64,000 bases of DNA from Pararge aegeria (GCF_905163445.1 NC_053182.1:3410001-3474000); one strand, 5' to 3'. Counted from the first letter of the stretch, positions 42,020 through 52,675 are shown. The notes: generated by a model not told the origin, from the letters alone. Made by a program: numbers and translations.

Positions 42020-42320
42020 GCATTCCCTGACAACTTATTTTTTAAACATTGGCAAAAACTGCACCGTATTCTGAACCTGCAATAATATAAAATAGTTAAT
42101 TTAATAAAATAGTTACTAAAAAATGATTTATTGTTCTAATTAATTATTGTTTTTTTTTCAATCTTAGTGTCATATATATATTATATTCATTTTATTTAAT
42201 CTCTCAATTTTGTGTATGGGTCCCCTCCCCACCACCTGTAATAAGATTATTTTATTTTATTTATTTATTATTTATAGATTGGACGATTTATAATGGCTTA
42301 TTTATAGAGTTATTAGCAAA
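42020..42320. other. No gene recognised
   Basis: AT-rich with TTTATTTTATTTATTTATTA near 42252-42272. Confidence 0.3.
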
Positions 42321-42326
42321 AGCAAG

Positions 42327-42396
42327 CAAGGACGAAATGCACTGGAGAACGAGCTGCCTATATTAACTTGCTAATGGGACTTGAGAAAGATGGATA
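42327..42396 (+). repeat. Local direct duplication, copy 2
   Basis: Diverged copy of 41543-41606 (CAAGGACGAAATGCACTGG, GAGCTGCCTATATTAACTTG). Confidence 0.65.
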
Positions 42397-42399
42397 TGA

Positions 42400-43275
42400 A
42401 GTCGCCGAAGATGTAGGAGTTTCGAAGCGACGAAGTGTTTAACACTGCATGTATAAAATTTCAGTACGAGTAGAATTTATTGCGCTAAATAAAATGCATT
42501 CGAGTGAAATAAATTTTCCATATATTCGTATCTTATGTTTACTACCCACTACGGAGATGGTATATGCACTTATAACGTCATGATCTTAATTTACGCTGCG
42601 AATAAGCCTTAATAAGATATCGTATTTAAAAGAAGCTTTGTTAATTTGATGGTACGACGATATGAAAGAACCTAGATACCCTACAGCAAGTGACGGTAAG
42701 CCAAAGTACTAACTTCGGTTAGTGGTTACACTGACAGATAGCTGTAAAAACGTTACTGCTTTTATTTACTTGTCATTTCATACAACAAGCTCTATATGGT
42801 TAACGGTATCTCCTCCCGGTGGTAATTATCTGTTAAAGACTGGAATTGCTTTTATCGTATCATTATCAAAAAGGAAAACGTATCCGTGTAAAGATTTGGA
42901 TACTTTTGTTTGGCAAAACAATGGATAGATAGGTTGTTGTTTTATTGAGGTAGTTAGCTACAACCTATAGTTACATTTTAAATCAATGGCCACAATTATT
43001 TGATTTGGTTAGTAGTTGCCTCAGGGATATGATCAGAGCATTGCACGTTTTATATTGTACACACATCTACTACAGGAAGTATTGTGAAAAGGACACCTGA
43101 GAGTTGAGACTAGTACAGTTCAGGTTAGACATTTGAGTACATCAAAATTGTTACCATTGTCTCATAATGATTTGAGAAATCAAAATCGGAGTTGGGACCT
43201 ACCATGCGTAGTCATCAAGACATCTTGCGTCATACTCGTAGTGTTGCTTTGTTTATTATATGTTCGCTGGCTGAA
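42400..43275. other. No gene recognised
   Basis: Unique sequence; short frames lack motifs. Confidence 0.3.
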
Positions 43276-43277
43276 GT

Positions 43278-43600
43278 GGAACCACTTGGACCGGCCATTA
43301 TTTATGATTGTAAAATGAGTTATTTGTTTGCTGCATCGTTCATTACGTAATAACCTAGACAATATGCGCTGTGGTTCCACTGTTTATTTCAAAATCTATC
43401 TTGACAGGGGTTGCTCAAAGGCGAACAACTCACAGAATCAGCGTCTTACCGCGATAGATTAGATTGCTAAAGTAGCTACTGGAACCATGTGGACTGGCCA
43501 TTATGTAAAATTGCAAAATGAGTTGCTTGTTTGCTGGATTGTTCATTACGTAGTAACCAAGTCATTACGCGTTGCGGTGTTGCTCTGTTTATTTTAAAAT
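43278..43600 (+). repeat. Local tandem duplication, two units about 120 bases, 203-base offset
   Basis: GGAACCACTTGGACCGGCCA at 43278 and GGAACCATGTGGACTGGCCA at 43481 begin two diverged copies that share AAAATGAGTTNNTTGTTTGC, TCGTTCATTACGTA or TTGTTCATTACGTA, and a TCTGTTTATTT/CTGTTTATTT end. Function unknown. Confidence 0.7.
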
Positions 43601-43604
43601 GAAG

Positions 43605-43985
43605 CTAAATTATTTTCCATCAGTTACAATAGACATAGATTTGCGGTCCGCAACTGATTGGGGCGGCTTGTACAAACTAACAATGTAAATGATTTTGCGG
43701 TCCATTTGCGACAACAAACCCAAATAAACCCCTTTTTTGGAAATAGGTACCTTGTAGCAGTTCAAATGAATATAACCCCGCAACCACTTTTGCTAACAAA
43801 AAAACTATGTTAAACTTAGTAAATAGAAATAATAACGTAAATATGATCATTCGAATGCAAGAAAGTCTACTTTCTAGACACTTGTTAACTCAGGTCATAA
43901 TTTTGTTTATTCCTTCATTCAAATCACAACCAATAGAACCACATGTAATACATTGAAATATGATAATAGCCTAAGGTACTAGATA
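43605..43985. other. No gene recognised
   Basis: Unique sequence without a supported feature. Confidence 0.3.
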
Positions 43986-43990
43986 CAGAT

Positions 43991-44018
43991 AAAAAAAAAA
44001 AAAAAAAAAAAAAAAAAC
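43991..44018. repeat. Poly-A run of 28
   Basis: A homopolymer of 28 A. The left flank shows no LINE or SINE body, so it is not clearly a retroposon tail. Confidence 0.9.
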
Positions 44019-44019
44019 A

Positions 44020-44350
44020 GTTAAAAAAAAAGGCTACTATGTACACTTATTATGTATTAAGTACACAGATTTTTTGTCTTAGGAGCTGTTGTCTAGTGCC
44101 CATCCTAGTCTGTGTAATTGCATTTTCATTTCGTTCGATAAACTCTTAAAAATACCTTAAAATCGCTTTTGTACGACACGACTAAGAAAATATAACGGAG
44201 AACGTCCTATGTGCTACTGCCATCGACTGCGATCACACCCGTCTGCCTAGCGTGGTGATTATGAGCAAATCCTCCGATTCCAAGAGGCCTTTACACTGTG
44301 GACTGTTTTATCGTAAAGAAGTCTGGTAAAGAAATTTTTGGCACCCAGAT
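44020..44350. other. No gene recognised
   Basis: Unique sequence without a supported feature. Confidence 0.3.
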
Positions 44351-44354
44351 TCAT

Positions 44355-44632
44355 TTGACGGCCGACTGGCGCAGTGGGCAGCGAACCTGCTTTCTGAGTC
44401 GTGGCCGTGGGTTCGATTCCCACAATTGGAAAATGTTTGTGTGATGAACATGAATGTTTTTCAGTGTCTGGGTGTTTATCCGTATATTATAAGTAATTCT
44501 GTGTTTAATATTCATGGAAATATTCATCAGCTATCTTAGTACCCATAACACAAGCTACGCTTACTTTGGGGCTAGGTGGCGATGTGTGTAATGTCGTAGT
44601 ATATTTATTTATTTATTTATTTATTATTTATA
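44355..44632 (+). mobile_element. SINE S1, full length
   Basis: GACGGCCGACTGGCGCAGTG head, GGTTCGATTCC B box, GTTTTTCAGTGTCTGGGTG, TTTGGGGCTAGGTGGCGATG and six ATTT units. Confidence 0.9.
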
Positions 44633-44634
44633 TA

Positions 44635-45045
44635 CTAGGGGCAAGTGTATAACTTGTCTTTGTTATGAATAAACGCTCAAGTGTAAAGGATCTCGAGAAT
44701 TTCATCCAAACGCCTCCGAGGAGAAATATTTTATTTTAATACTTGTGCTATCACAATATGAATCGCTTCCTTACAGTGTACCATTTGCTGTACTTGGAAT
44801 TTCAGCAATCTTACTAAGATCAGCTTAAAAGTGAATATGTGCCTTATGCGTGAGATATACGGTCCGTTTTCGTTTATTTATGTTGTCCTAAGCAGTAAGT
44901 GCGTCCGGGATGGCTAACGATAATTCGCAAGGCCATTATTAGCGGTGTATAGGAAACGCTCTCCGGCTGCGTACTCTTGATGGCCATCGGCTTCGTCATT
45001 TACACATTAGCCGCTACTATATACACCGACCCTATGTTCCTATAA
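44635..45045. other. No gene recognised
   Basis: Unique sequence. No supported feature. Confidence 0.3.
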
Positions 45046-45047
45046 AT

Positions 45048-45090
45048 AAACTAGATGTTGCCCGCGACTTCGTATGTGTCAACGCCAATG
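45048..45090 (-). mobile_element. H1-like Helitron 3'-end fragment
   Basis: AACTAGATGTTGCCCGCGAC followed by TTCGTATGTG is the rc of an H1 terminus (GTCGCGGGCAACATCTAG|T). The rest of the element is not recognisable. Confidence 0.5.
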
Positions 45091-45227
45091 ACAGCAGCAC
45101 GATTAAGCTGATAGTATGGACTAACTATGTTGTTCTGTCTATTCTGTTCTGTTTGTTTTTTTTTGTTAAGACAAAATCGGGTTTAGTTGGTTAAAAGAAC
45201 TTTTTCAATTAAATAATTTGTTCTTTT

Positions 45228-45540
45228 ATTCCACTGTAGTGGCCCTTGACTGCAATCTCACCTGGTGGTAAGTGATGATGGTAGCGAGTTAACCTGTTAA
45301 GGAGTATGGTAGTCATAACCCCCAATCGGATTCTATAGGACATCGCACCGGAAGACTAAATCGCTTAGCGGCACGTCTTTGTTGGTAGGAAAGTATCTAG
45401 CCACGGACAAATCCTCCCACCAGACCAGACCAGAGAAAATTTAGAAATATCAAATTCCCAAATGCCCTGCTGGGAATCGCACCCACCTACCCTCCTACTA
45501 AAAAATCACAGCGCTGACCATTGCGCCAGGAAGGTGGTTA
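45228..45540 (-). mobile_element. SINE S3, full length
   Basis: TTTTATTCCACTGTAGTGGC tail rc, TGACTGCAATCTCACCTGGT, CGGATTCTATAGGACATCGC, GCTTAGCGGCACGTCTTTGT, CCAGACCAGACCAGAGAA, GGGAATCGCACCCACC (B box rc) and GACCATTGCGCCAGGAAGGT (head rc). Confidence 0.9.
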
Positions 45541-45637
45541 AAAAATTTTTTTTATTCCGGTGTAATCGTACATGCATTTTTTTAAATACCAATTACTTCT
45601 AAATCAAATGTCCGATTGGAATTAATTAAAAAGTATT

Positions 45638-45835
45638 TTCATCATAACCATATCAAGCCATTACCGGCCTACTACAGGGCACGGGTCCCCTCCCACAATG
45701 AGCAGGGGTTAAGGCCGTAGTACACCACGCTGGCCCAGTGCGAATTAGTGGACTCCACACACCTTTGTGAACATTATGTAGAAGTCTCAGGCATGCAGTC
45801 CTTCACCGTTGAAGCAAGTGATATTTAATTTATTT
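45638..45835 (-). mobile_element. SINE S2, 5'-truncated
   Basis: ATCATAACCATATCAAGCC, GGGCACGGGTCCCCTCCCAC, CACCACGCTGGCCCAGTGC, CTCAGGCATGCAGTCCTTCA and GAAGCAAGTGATATTTAATT. Confidence 0.85.
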
Positions 45836-45959
45836 TTAGCAAATAAAAGATTATGATTAACCCTTTTTATTTGAATAAGAATTAATTCTACGATACTAAT
45901 GTAGTCATAGTCGTATGTGTGAAGCGCACCAAAGTTTCCACGTCTTCTAAATACAGTTA

Positions 45960-46115
45960 AAAGAAGAAGAGGAAGTAAACACTTTATTGCGCGTATAACA
46001 TACAGGAAAAGAAACAGTAAGGAGTATACAGTAAACAATGTAGACATGCAAAAGCGGCCTTATTGCTGCAAGCAATCTCTTACAGGCAGCCTTACCAACC
46101 AGGGAAGAGTTATAA
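45960..46115 (-). mobile_element. L-C LINE 3' UTR
   Basis: AAACACTTTATTGCGCGTAT tail side, GCAAAAGCGGCCTTATTGCT, GCAATCTCTTACAGGCAGCC: the same blocks as 48.50, 62.33 and 63.55 kb. Confidence 0.75.
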
Positions 46116-46119
46116 GAGA

Positions 46120-46495
46120 AAAAGCTTTGGATTTCGTAGTGAGTTTACTGTGGTAAATAAATGATACTAAATGTATCCAAATTTTATACAACCTTTTCTT
46201 AGTTCTGTTGGAGGTTTCCGACACGGTTATCTCTTTGCCCAAGCTTATTAATGCAGTGCAACGAATGGGGTCTACTTGTAAGAAGGTAAGGACCTAAGTT
46301 CGCGTGCTTTTAATGCTTTAAGTGACTCTATGCATGCCGGAGAATTTGTTATAGCGAAGTTTTCACCGTACTTACACCAGTAAAAAAAAATTGGTTAGTT
46401 TTCTTTAAAATTCGAAGCTAGAATGCTTCACCATGTCTACGTCAAATCTATATATATACCTTTTAATGGAATTAAAAGGTATTAAGGTCTTCTTA
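46120..46495. other. No gene recognised; 12-base hairpin
   Basis: ATACCTTTTAAT at 46456-46467 pairs with 46471-46482 around GGA. Otherwise unique. Confidence 0.4.
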
Positions 46496-46501
46496 CGAAC
46501 T

Positions 46502-46660
46502 GCGAAGCGGTGATAGCACATGGGGCAGGAGCTCGAGTTCCCTTTCGGTCCGAGTTCGAATCCGAGCACGTACCTCTAACTTTTCTAAGTTATGTGCGTT
46601 TTAAGTAATTAAAATATCATAACCCTTCTCACTGTGGGAGGAGATCTGTAGTGTTAGGGT
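46502..46660 (+). mobile_element. SINE S2, internal deletion
   Basis: GCGAAGCGGTGATAGCACAT head, CCGAGTTCGAATCCGAGC B box, AAGTAATTAAAATATCA, then directly ACCCTTCTCACTGTGGGAGG from the 3' part. Confidence 0.85.
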
Positions 46661-46862
46661 AGGCAGCAAAATGTTAGGGTAGGCAGAGCTTTTGTGCATG
46701 TATGAAGTGCACGCCACTATGTTATCGTAATATATGAGCGGTTGGTATACTCGCGTGCCGGCTACTTACGACTGGTCTATAAATCTCAATCGATGCAATC
46801 GCTGGTTTTACCGAGAGTTTTAACGATGCGAAATGAATGCGAGGAATTTAGAATCGACCATT

Positions 46863-47015
46863 GTGTTTATACTGGATGTTTAACTGTATATTATAAGTAT
46901 TTATGTATATGTTACATAACAAAATATTCATCGGAAATCTTAGTACCAGTAACACTAAGTACGCTTACTTTGGGCCTGTGTATGTATTGTCATAGTATAT
47001 TTTTTTATTTATTTC
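46863..47015 (+). mobile_element. SINE S1, 5'-truncated
   Basis: TGTTTAACTGTATATTATAA, ATTCATCGGAAATCTTAGTA, CGCTTACTTTGGGCCTGTGT and TAGTATATTTTTTTATTTAT. The head is replaced by unrelated sequence; the 115-codon frame over it is a chance fusion. Confidence 0.8.
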
Positions 47016-47029
47016 ACATTCCGAAATTC

Positions 47030-47287
47030 CCGGGGGCCGAGTTCGAATCCCAACCTCTAACATTTCTAAGTTATGTTCTTTTTAAGTAATTAAAATATTA
47101 CTTGCTTCAACGGCTAAGGAAAACATCGTGAGGAAACCTGCATGCATGAGTGTTCTCCAAAGGTGTGAAGAGTCCACCAATCCGCACTGGGCCAGCGTGG
47201 TGGACTACGGCCTTAACCCCTTCTCATTGAGGGTGAAGACCCGTGCTCTGTGGGCCGGTAATGGGTTGAAATGATGATGATGATGAT
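47030..47287 (+). mobile_element. SINE S2, head shortened
   Basis: CCGAGTTCGAATCCCAACC B box, TTCTAAGTTATG, GAAACCTGCATGCATGAGTG, AATCCGCACTGGGCCAGCG, GGGTTGAAATGATGATGATG tail. Confidence 0.9.
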
Positions 47288-47289
47288 TC

Positions 47290-48235
47290 CTCCTCAACCT
47301 TATAAAACAAATTGTAAACGAGAAAGTTCGTGAGCTGAATAGATGGGTTTGGGAATTTATAATATCTGAATTTTTAAGTGCGTTGAGAGCGTCGCGTGCG
47401 TCGAGTGCGTTGCTTCAGTCATCACGCCAGGTGTGCGTCAGTCGTGATTTGCAGTGCTGCGATGATCACGTCGGTATTTAAAAAAAAAGGAGTTACAAAG
47501 ACGCATGATTATATTATAGCGAATACGAGCAACCAAGGTACAATAACCCAAGTTGCCGGTACATTTAGTACCCATCTTAAATTACAACCTCGAACCGACT
47601 GCGGTACGGTATCCGCGATAACGATTATTGCTCCGTATCTCAAGTAACGCCGGAGCATTGGAATTAACATGGCCCGAAGTTTATGGAGTCATTCCAAGGG
47701 AAAATACTGCCTAGTACCTCGACCCGTCTACTCGGAAGTATCCAGATCGGGCTGTGTCTCATGATGTTTTCATTGGCTCTTTATATTGCAGATATTGTCT
47801 AAGACCCGATGTTCGTAATATTCAATCTAATCCAATATCTTCGGATGGCATATTTAATGTTATAGGATCAGACACAGTACACTCCAGTAGAAACTGTATA
47901 CTCATATAAATATACTCCTTACTTACCTACCTTATCTAGAGGTAGGAATAGAAAAAGGATAGAACGATGAAATTTTAGTAGCATTAGAGAATTCATGAAT
48001 AGAAATAGGATAGCACTACTAAATACGTTTGCCGTATGCAGTGGCGTGCACAAGATTATTGACCAGGGTAGGCATAAAGCTTGAAAATAGCATAACATAA
48101 AAAAAAACTCGAGTTATATGTAATTTTAAGGGTAGGCAGTGCATTTGTTTACATATGAAATGCACGGCACTGGTCGTAGGCTAGAACATTGAATTTAATG
48201 TCGACCAGGGAAATACTACCTTCATAATTATTTCT
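47290..48235. other. No gene recognised; repeat-poor
   Basis: 47375-47660 is GC-richer (GAGCGTCGCGTGCGTCGAG) with an 83-codon plus frame (47396-47647) lacking any domain. No transcription signal could be judged. Confidence 0.3.
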
Positions 48236-48237
48236 GA

Positions 48238-48356
48238 CGCTAAGCAGCATTGTTGCAATGCTGTGTTCCGGTCTGAAGGGCGTGTCAGGTGTCATTACAG
48301 GTGTATGAGGCTGAACATCAACGCCTCAGGTAAATGGACACAGAGCGGCATGAATT
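48238..48356 (+). repeat. Family E repeat
   Basis: CTAAGCAGCATTGTTGCAAT, GTTCCGGTCTGAAGGGCGTG, TCATTACAGGTGTATGAGGC, CAACGCCTCAGG and TGGACACAGAGCGGCATG. Inverse of 21.65-21.87 kb. Confidence 0.7.
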
Positions 48357-48360
48357 AATT

Positions 48361-48497
48361 GACGGCCGATTGGCGCAGTTTGTAGCGATCCTACTTTCTG
48401 AGTCCAAGGCCGTGGCTTCGATTCCCACAACTAGATAATGTTTGTGTGATGAACATGAAAGTTTTTCAGTGTCTGGATGTTTATCTGTTTATTTATT
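48361..48497 (+). mobile_element. SINE S1, 5' half
   Basis: GACGGCCGATTGGCGCAGTT, GTAGCGATCCTACTTTCTGA, GGCTTCGATTCCCACAAC, TTTTTCAGTGTCTGGATGTT. Interrupted after TTTATCTG; the 3' half resumes near 49055. Confidence 0.85.
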
Positions 48498-48645
48498 ATT
48501 TCAACAACTTTATCGCATAATAAAGGAAACACACACAGGAACACTTTCATTAACGTAAATAATATGCAAAAGGCGGCCTTATCACTAAAAGTGATCTGTT
48601 CCAGGCTACCTTAACTAATGTAATAAGGCAACGAGAGACGGGAAA
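48498..48645 (-). mobile_element. L-C LINE 3' UTR, nested in S1
   Basis: AACAACTTTATCGCATAATA, CAAAAGGCGGCCTTATCACT, AGTGATCTGTTCCAGGCTAC. It sits between the two halves of an S1. Confidence 0.75.
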
Positions 48646-48651
48646 TCGCAA

Positions 48652-49031
48652 TCTATATATAAAAGAGAAAGTGTGTGGGTATGTTCCGAATAGGCTCCGA
48701 AACGGCTGGACCGATTTTAATGAAACTTTCAGGTAATCTCCGGATTGACCTGGCGAGTAATCCTTTAAAGTTTGGTGACGATCGGAGCACTCCTATTTTT
48801 GAACTGTCAAACTGTCAAATACAGGTTTTATTTACTATGATGATATTCTATTTTTGGGTGTACCTACATGGGTGTAGATAATGAAAGATCTTCACCCGCT
48901 CGAGAAGAGAATGAATACGGAGAGAAATAAATAATATAATATATTATGAGACTTAAATTAAAAATTTAATAATGTAAGTTTATTGTTTAAATAAAATAAA
49001 GCAAAATCTAGCCCGGCGAAGCGGGCTGGAT
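48652..49031 (+). mobile_element. H2 Helitron, 3' end lost
   Basis: A|TCTATATATAAAAGAGAAAG start, GAAACGGCTGGACCGATTTT, CGGAGCACTCCTATTTTTGA and 3' hairpin GCCCGGCGAAGCGGGC at about 49011-49026. It stops after GCTGGATA instead of reaching GCTAG|T. Very similar to 36141-36528, so both are fairly young. Confidence 0.85.
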
Positions 49032-49049
49032 ATAAAAAAGATAATATAC

Positions 49050-49175
49050 ATATTAATTATTAGTATATTATTCATAAAACAATATTCATCAGTCATCTAG
49101 TACCCATAACACAAGCTACGGTTACTTTGGGGCTAGATGGCGATGTGTGTATTGTAGAAATATATTTATATATAT
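49050..49175 (+). mobile_element. SINE S1, 3' half
   Basis: TATATTATTCATAAAACAAT, ATTCATCAGTCATCTAGTAC, GGTTACTTTGGGGCTAGATG, then an ATATTTATA tail. Likely the continuation of 48361-48497. Confidence 0.8.
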
Positions 49176-49334
49176 ACATTTATAATTAATCAATAGGTGC
49201 TGGTTTTTCACCGACCATCAGAAGGGCTATCTGTGTGATACGTCATATTTAAAACAAAAAATATAGGTGTACCAGCCAGCCAGAACGCGAAAGTTTTCTT
49301 TCACATATATTGGCCATCGAACAGTGCAGCTTTC

Positions 49335-49465
49335 CAATAAAAAAGCAAACCTTAAAAGTCTAACGATTGGCTGAATTTGTTTTGGGACCCTCGTTAGCTT
49401 TATGAACAATTCAAAAGGCCATGTAAATATTGCCCATTCGAATAAAGATAATTCTGATTATGATT
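49335..49465 (+). mobile_element. L-B-related LINE 3' end
   Basis: GGCTGAATTTGTTTTGGGAC, CCTCGTTAGCTTTA, CAATTCAAAAGGCCATGTAA, GCCCATTCGAATAAAGATAA, tail TTCTGATTATGATTCTGA. Similar to but distinct from 60.28-60.47 kb, with a different terminal repeat. Confidence 0.65.
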
Positions 49466-49469
49466 CTGA

Positions 49470-49985
49470 ACAAAGCTAAGAATGGCTTCATTCAGAATAT
49501 TTCATTTCAAAGGTGGCGTTAAGCACCTAAATACCGGATGAAATAGCACTTAACACCGAAACGTGAAATGTAACGCGGAATTCTAATTAATCCGCCAAAA
49601 ATTCGCGAGCCACAAACGCAGGGGGATTAGTTATGGACATTTTGTACGCGGTTATGGGATGTTTGCGAATTGCTGATATTATCTTAATAGAACGGCAAGA
49701 TTTACGGGCGGACCCTTTGGGCTGGTGACGCGTTAAAAAGGCTCACTTACACAGTGCGAGCTGCTAACTTGAAAGTATAGAGGTATTAGTATCTCTACCT
49801 TTGTTTTAATCAAACAGATCTGAACAAATCACAATTACGTCGCAATTCTTTACTACTGTTTTTAGTTGACATAATTTCCCATAGGAGGTAGAGAGAACAC
49901 GGACTAATTTAAGGTTTAAAACTACTACGATTAGGTACATTTTACTATTACGTTTCGATTTGGAAAACTATTTTACAAGCTTGCA
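49470..49985. other. No gene recognised
   Basis: Unique sequence. No supported feature. Confidence 0.3.
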
Positions 49986-49991
49986 AATCTT

Positions 49992-50150
49992 TATCACTAG
50001 TAGTAGGCATGAGACTTCACACCAACGCCTGAGGTTGTTGGACACAGGGCAGCATTTTGTAGGACGAGGATCTTGCATGTACTGCAAATTGTTGCTCTGT
50101 GGTGTTGGTTTTCCAGTGACTACTAGGAGAGCCATCTGCTTGGTCCATCA
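49992..50150 (+). repeat. Family E repeat
   Basis: GAGACTTCACACCAACGCCT, TTGGACACAGGGCAGCATTT, GCAAATTGTTGCTCTGTGG, GTTTTCCAGTGACTACTAGG. A 127-codon frame starting at 49960 runs through it and is not called. Confidence 0.65.
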
Positions 50151-50154
50151 ATTG

Positions 50155-50465
50155 TTACAACTTGCAAAATGTAAACAAGCCGTTACTGTGCGGACCCTTT
50201 GCGCTCGATGGCGACGCGTATTACAGTCGGACGGATTTGCTACATGCCCGCTCGAATCAGTCTGCTGGGAAAACAATTATTGTCGGTGCTTACGGAGGGA
50301 TGAGATAATTTCGGTTGCCGTTTATTATAATGGTGTAATATAAAAATAGCTTTACTGGGCAGTTTCCTGTGATAATATTTGCTTGCCAACTCAGTGTTCT
50401 AAAGACATAGAAAAGTTTCTACCTACTAAAATTGCTAGCTTATGTTAGCAATTGGTTTTTGCTCT
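50155..50465. other. No gene recognised
   Basis: Somewhat GC-richer unique sequence (GGCGACGCGTATTACAGTCG). Confidence 0.3.
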
Positions 50466-50469
50466 TGTT

Positions 50470-50745
50470 TTTATTCCACTACGCCCGTTACCATCTTAGA
50501 CTGGGGTGAGTTAGCCCTTGACTGCAAACTCACCCCAGTCTAATATGGTATCGATAAGGGGTATCAGTATATACGCAAAAATGTGTCGGAACGCTAAATC
50601 ACTTTGCGGGCACATCTTTGTTGATAATGTAGTAATTAGCCGCGGCCAAAATCAGTTCAGAGAAAATTAAAAAAGTTATAAATTCGCAATTCCTGCCTGG
50701 AATTTAACCCAAAACCACCCACATAAAACCATAGCTCATAAAATT
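50470..50745 (-). mobile_element. SINE S3 with inverted duplication
   Basis: TTTTATTCCACTACGCCCGT, TTAGCCCTTGACTGCAAACT, GATAAGGGGTATCAGTAT, GAACGCTAAATCACTTTGCG, TCAGTTCAGAGAAAATT. A palindrome (50491-50548) disturbs the normal order near the 3' end. Confidence 0.8.
50491..50548. repeat. Near-perfect 22-base palindrome arms in SINE S3
   Basis: 50491-50512 pairs with 50527-50548 at 21 of 22 positions around TAGCCCTTGACTGC. One arm is standard S3 (CCATCTTAGACTG..), the other is its inverse. Confidence 0.85.
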
Positions 50746-50749
50746 TTTA

Positions 50750-51485
50750 TTTTTTAAGTAATTACCTTAATTTCTATGAAATGATAATAATTATTATTTC
50801 ATTGCATTTAATTTATTTATTGATACATACAGACTTGACATTTTATTTTGTTTCTTGAGACTTGCCGATTTGGTGCATATTAAGCCATTCATTTCACATT
50901 CAGCATATCAGCCCATTTAAATTTGCATGATGTCTACATGTACAACATGTTAGTGTAATAACTGTAGTAACCATATAATGTAACATAAAACTTAAGTATA
51001 ACCGAGCATCTAATTAAATGTAAGTAAGAATTATAATTGCTTAACACCAAGAACTCTCAGGTTCTCTATGGCCCAAGACATGTTACATAAGACAAGAGGC
51101 AGACTTAAAGGTTAGTTTGAACCTTAAAGAAAAAAAATCACTGTAAGCAGATACATCTGAAGGTAGGATTAAAGAAAAGACGCGACCGGAAGGGCTGACT
51201 CCGTTGTTGTTCTATAAAAGTTGCATCAGAAGTAATATTGAGAAAATAAATTCTAAGGCACAAAGCGAAAAAATATCAGCGCTGCATTCGCAAGATTAGA
51301 GTCAATTAGTAGCAGAACTTTAGAACTAGCTGAGCGGATGTAAACAAGTTTCCTACACAATTTTAATGCGGAAATTGGGTCGATCGTTGGGCAAGCTATA
51401 GTCAAAGAGCTGTCTGACTTTTTGTTACAGTTTTCTTTTACTCTTTATAGGGTAAACCTATTAACGATGATTACTAATTATTATA
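50750..51485. other. No gene recognised
   Basis: AT-rich unique sequence. No supported feature. Confidence 0.3.
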
Positions 51486-51489
51486 CCAC

Positions 51490-51655
51490 TAGCTATTGTT
51501 ATTTATTCTTCTTCTGAATTTATTATGGTTTTTTTAGAATGCCCGTGGGATCTGTTAATTTTCCAGGGATAAAAAGTACCTTATGTTACCTCTCCATCTC
51601 TGTGTTAGACTAGTTAGTTCAAACACACTTTCACATTTATAATATTAATTTATTT
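51490..51655 (-). mobile_element. Decayed Helitron-like element
   Basis: ACTAGCTATTG at the left (rc of CAATAGCTAG|T), GAATGCCCGTGGGATCTGTT, TTTTCCAGGGATAAAAAG, and TTCACATTTATAATATTAAT at the right (rc of H1-like 5' side). Confidence 0.55.
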
Positions 51656-51779
51656 CAAATTTTTATTAGAATCTCTAACTCGTAGTTATAGTAGTAACGC
51701 AACGGGCCACGCGGTTGTTTGCTCAGTTTGACACTGGAGCAGACTGAAAATCAGCGCTGAGCATTGTTGCCAATGCACA

Positions 51780-51900
51780 AGCATAAGGCTGAGTTTGCAG
51801 CCATTGCCATATTGTTAATAATAAATTGGTAATAATTTAGTTCAAGATCTTATATCAACAATAGAGTATGGCAATAAAGGATTATTATTATTATTGTTAT
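51780..51900 (+). mobile_element. LINE 3' tail with (ATT)n
   Basis: TATGGCAATAAAGGATTATT followed by ATTATTATTG, a microsatellite-type 3' terminus of RTE-like elements. The body is not recognisable. Confidence 0.4.
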
Positions 51901-51904
51901 GAAG

Positions 51905-52435
51905 TTAGGATAGTGACATTTTTGCTAGAAACAAATTATGGGGTTGCTTCACCGATGACATTGACAAGATCGTGACGTATTGCACTATTCTAGCGACACT
52001 CAATATATGTATGCGTAGACTTACTATAAAATATACACTAATATATAAGCTTGCCGGTATGCTTTTGACGTATACTAATACGGGTGTTTCACTTTTTGGA
52101 CGGGTAAAATTTTTTTACCTTTTGACCTTTTAATTCGATTTTCTATTGTTTTGAGTTTTAACTTCGGTCGGCAGTCCTTATGACTGCTGTCCACAAGCTC
52201 TCGGGCTACTCGAGCTATCACAAAGGCCAGCACAGCTTGTCGGTTTCTTCTCAGATCAAAGAGGTAATTGGACGGCCGATTTGCGCTCCAACACATCAGC
52301 TGGCCGATCATTTACGAGAACATTACACCGAGCTGTTAAACGTATAACTTGTAATTTGGGAGGGCATGATTTTGGTTTTACTTAAGTTTATCCACATTAA
52401 ACCATCGAGTTTCGCTATCGCCCTGGCTTTACCCG
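51905..52435. other. No gene recognised
   Basis: Unique sequence; a 78-codon minus frame (52311-52075) has no motif. Confidence 0.3.
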
Positions 52436-52439
52436 ATAG

Positions 52440-52675
52440 AATATGTTGATCATCAAAAACCTATAACAGTCCACTGCTGGACTAAATACCTCTCCCAACG
52501 GGAGGGTTTGCCCATAATCACCACGCTGGGCAGACGGGTTGCTGGTCGCAGTAGATGGTGGGAGTAGCCTAGAGGACGCTGCTGCCTTTTCTCCGTTGTA
52601 TACCCTGAGTCGCCTCGTACGACACCCGCGGGAAGCGAATTCCGTTCTGCCGTCACCACCACGATAATAATTTTT
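52440..52675 (-). repeat. Dispersed repeat with GACGGGTTGCTGG
   Basis: CCACTGCTGGACTAAATACC, CTCCCAACGGGAGGGTTTGC, CCACGCTGGGCAGACGGGTT, GTATACCCTGAGTCGCCTCG and TACGACACCCGCGGGAAGC. Relative of 15.97-16.16 kb. Probably a non-LTR-derived repeat; the minus frames over it are repeat sequence. Confidence 0.6.

Noticed and set aside
43991..44018. Processed pseudogene poly-A tail
   Set aside because: No gene-like or retroposon sequence directly upstream on the plus strand; only a homopolymer can be supported.
46742..47089. 115-codon plus-strand frame
   Set aside because: Runs through a 5'-truncated S1 and into an S2 SINE; no protein features.
49960..50343. 127-codon plus-strand frame
   Set aside because: Its first third is family E repeat sequence on the same strand; the rest has no domain and no splice or start evidence.
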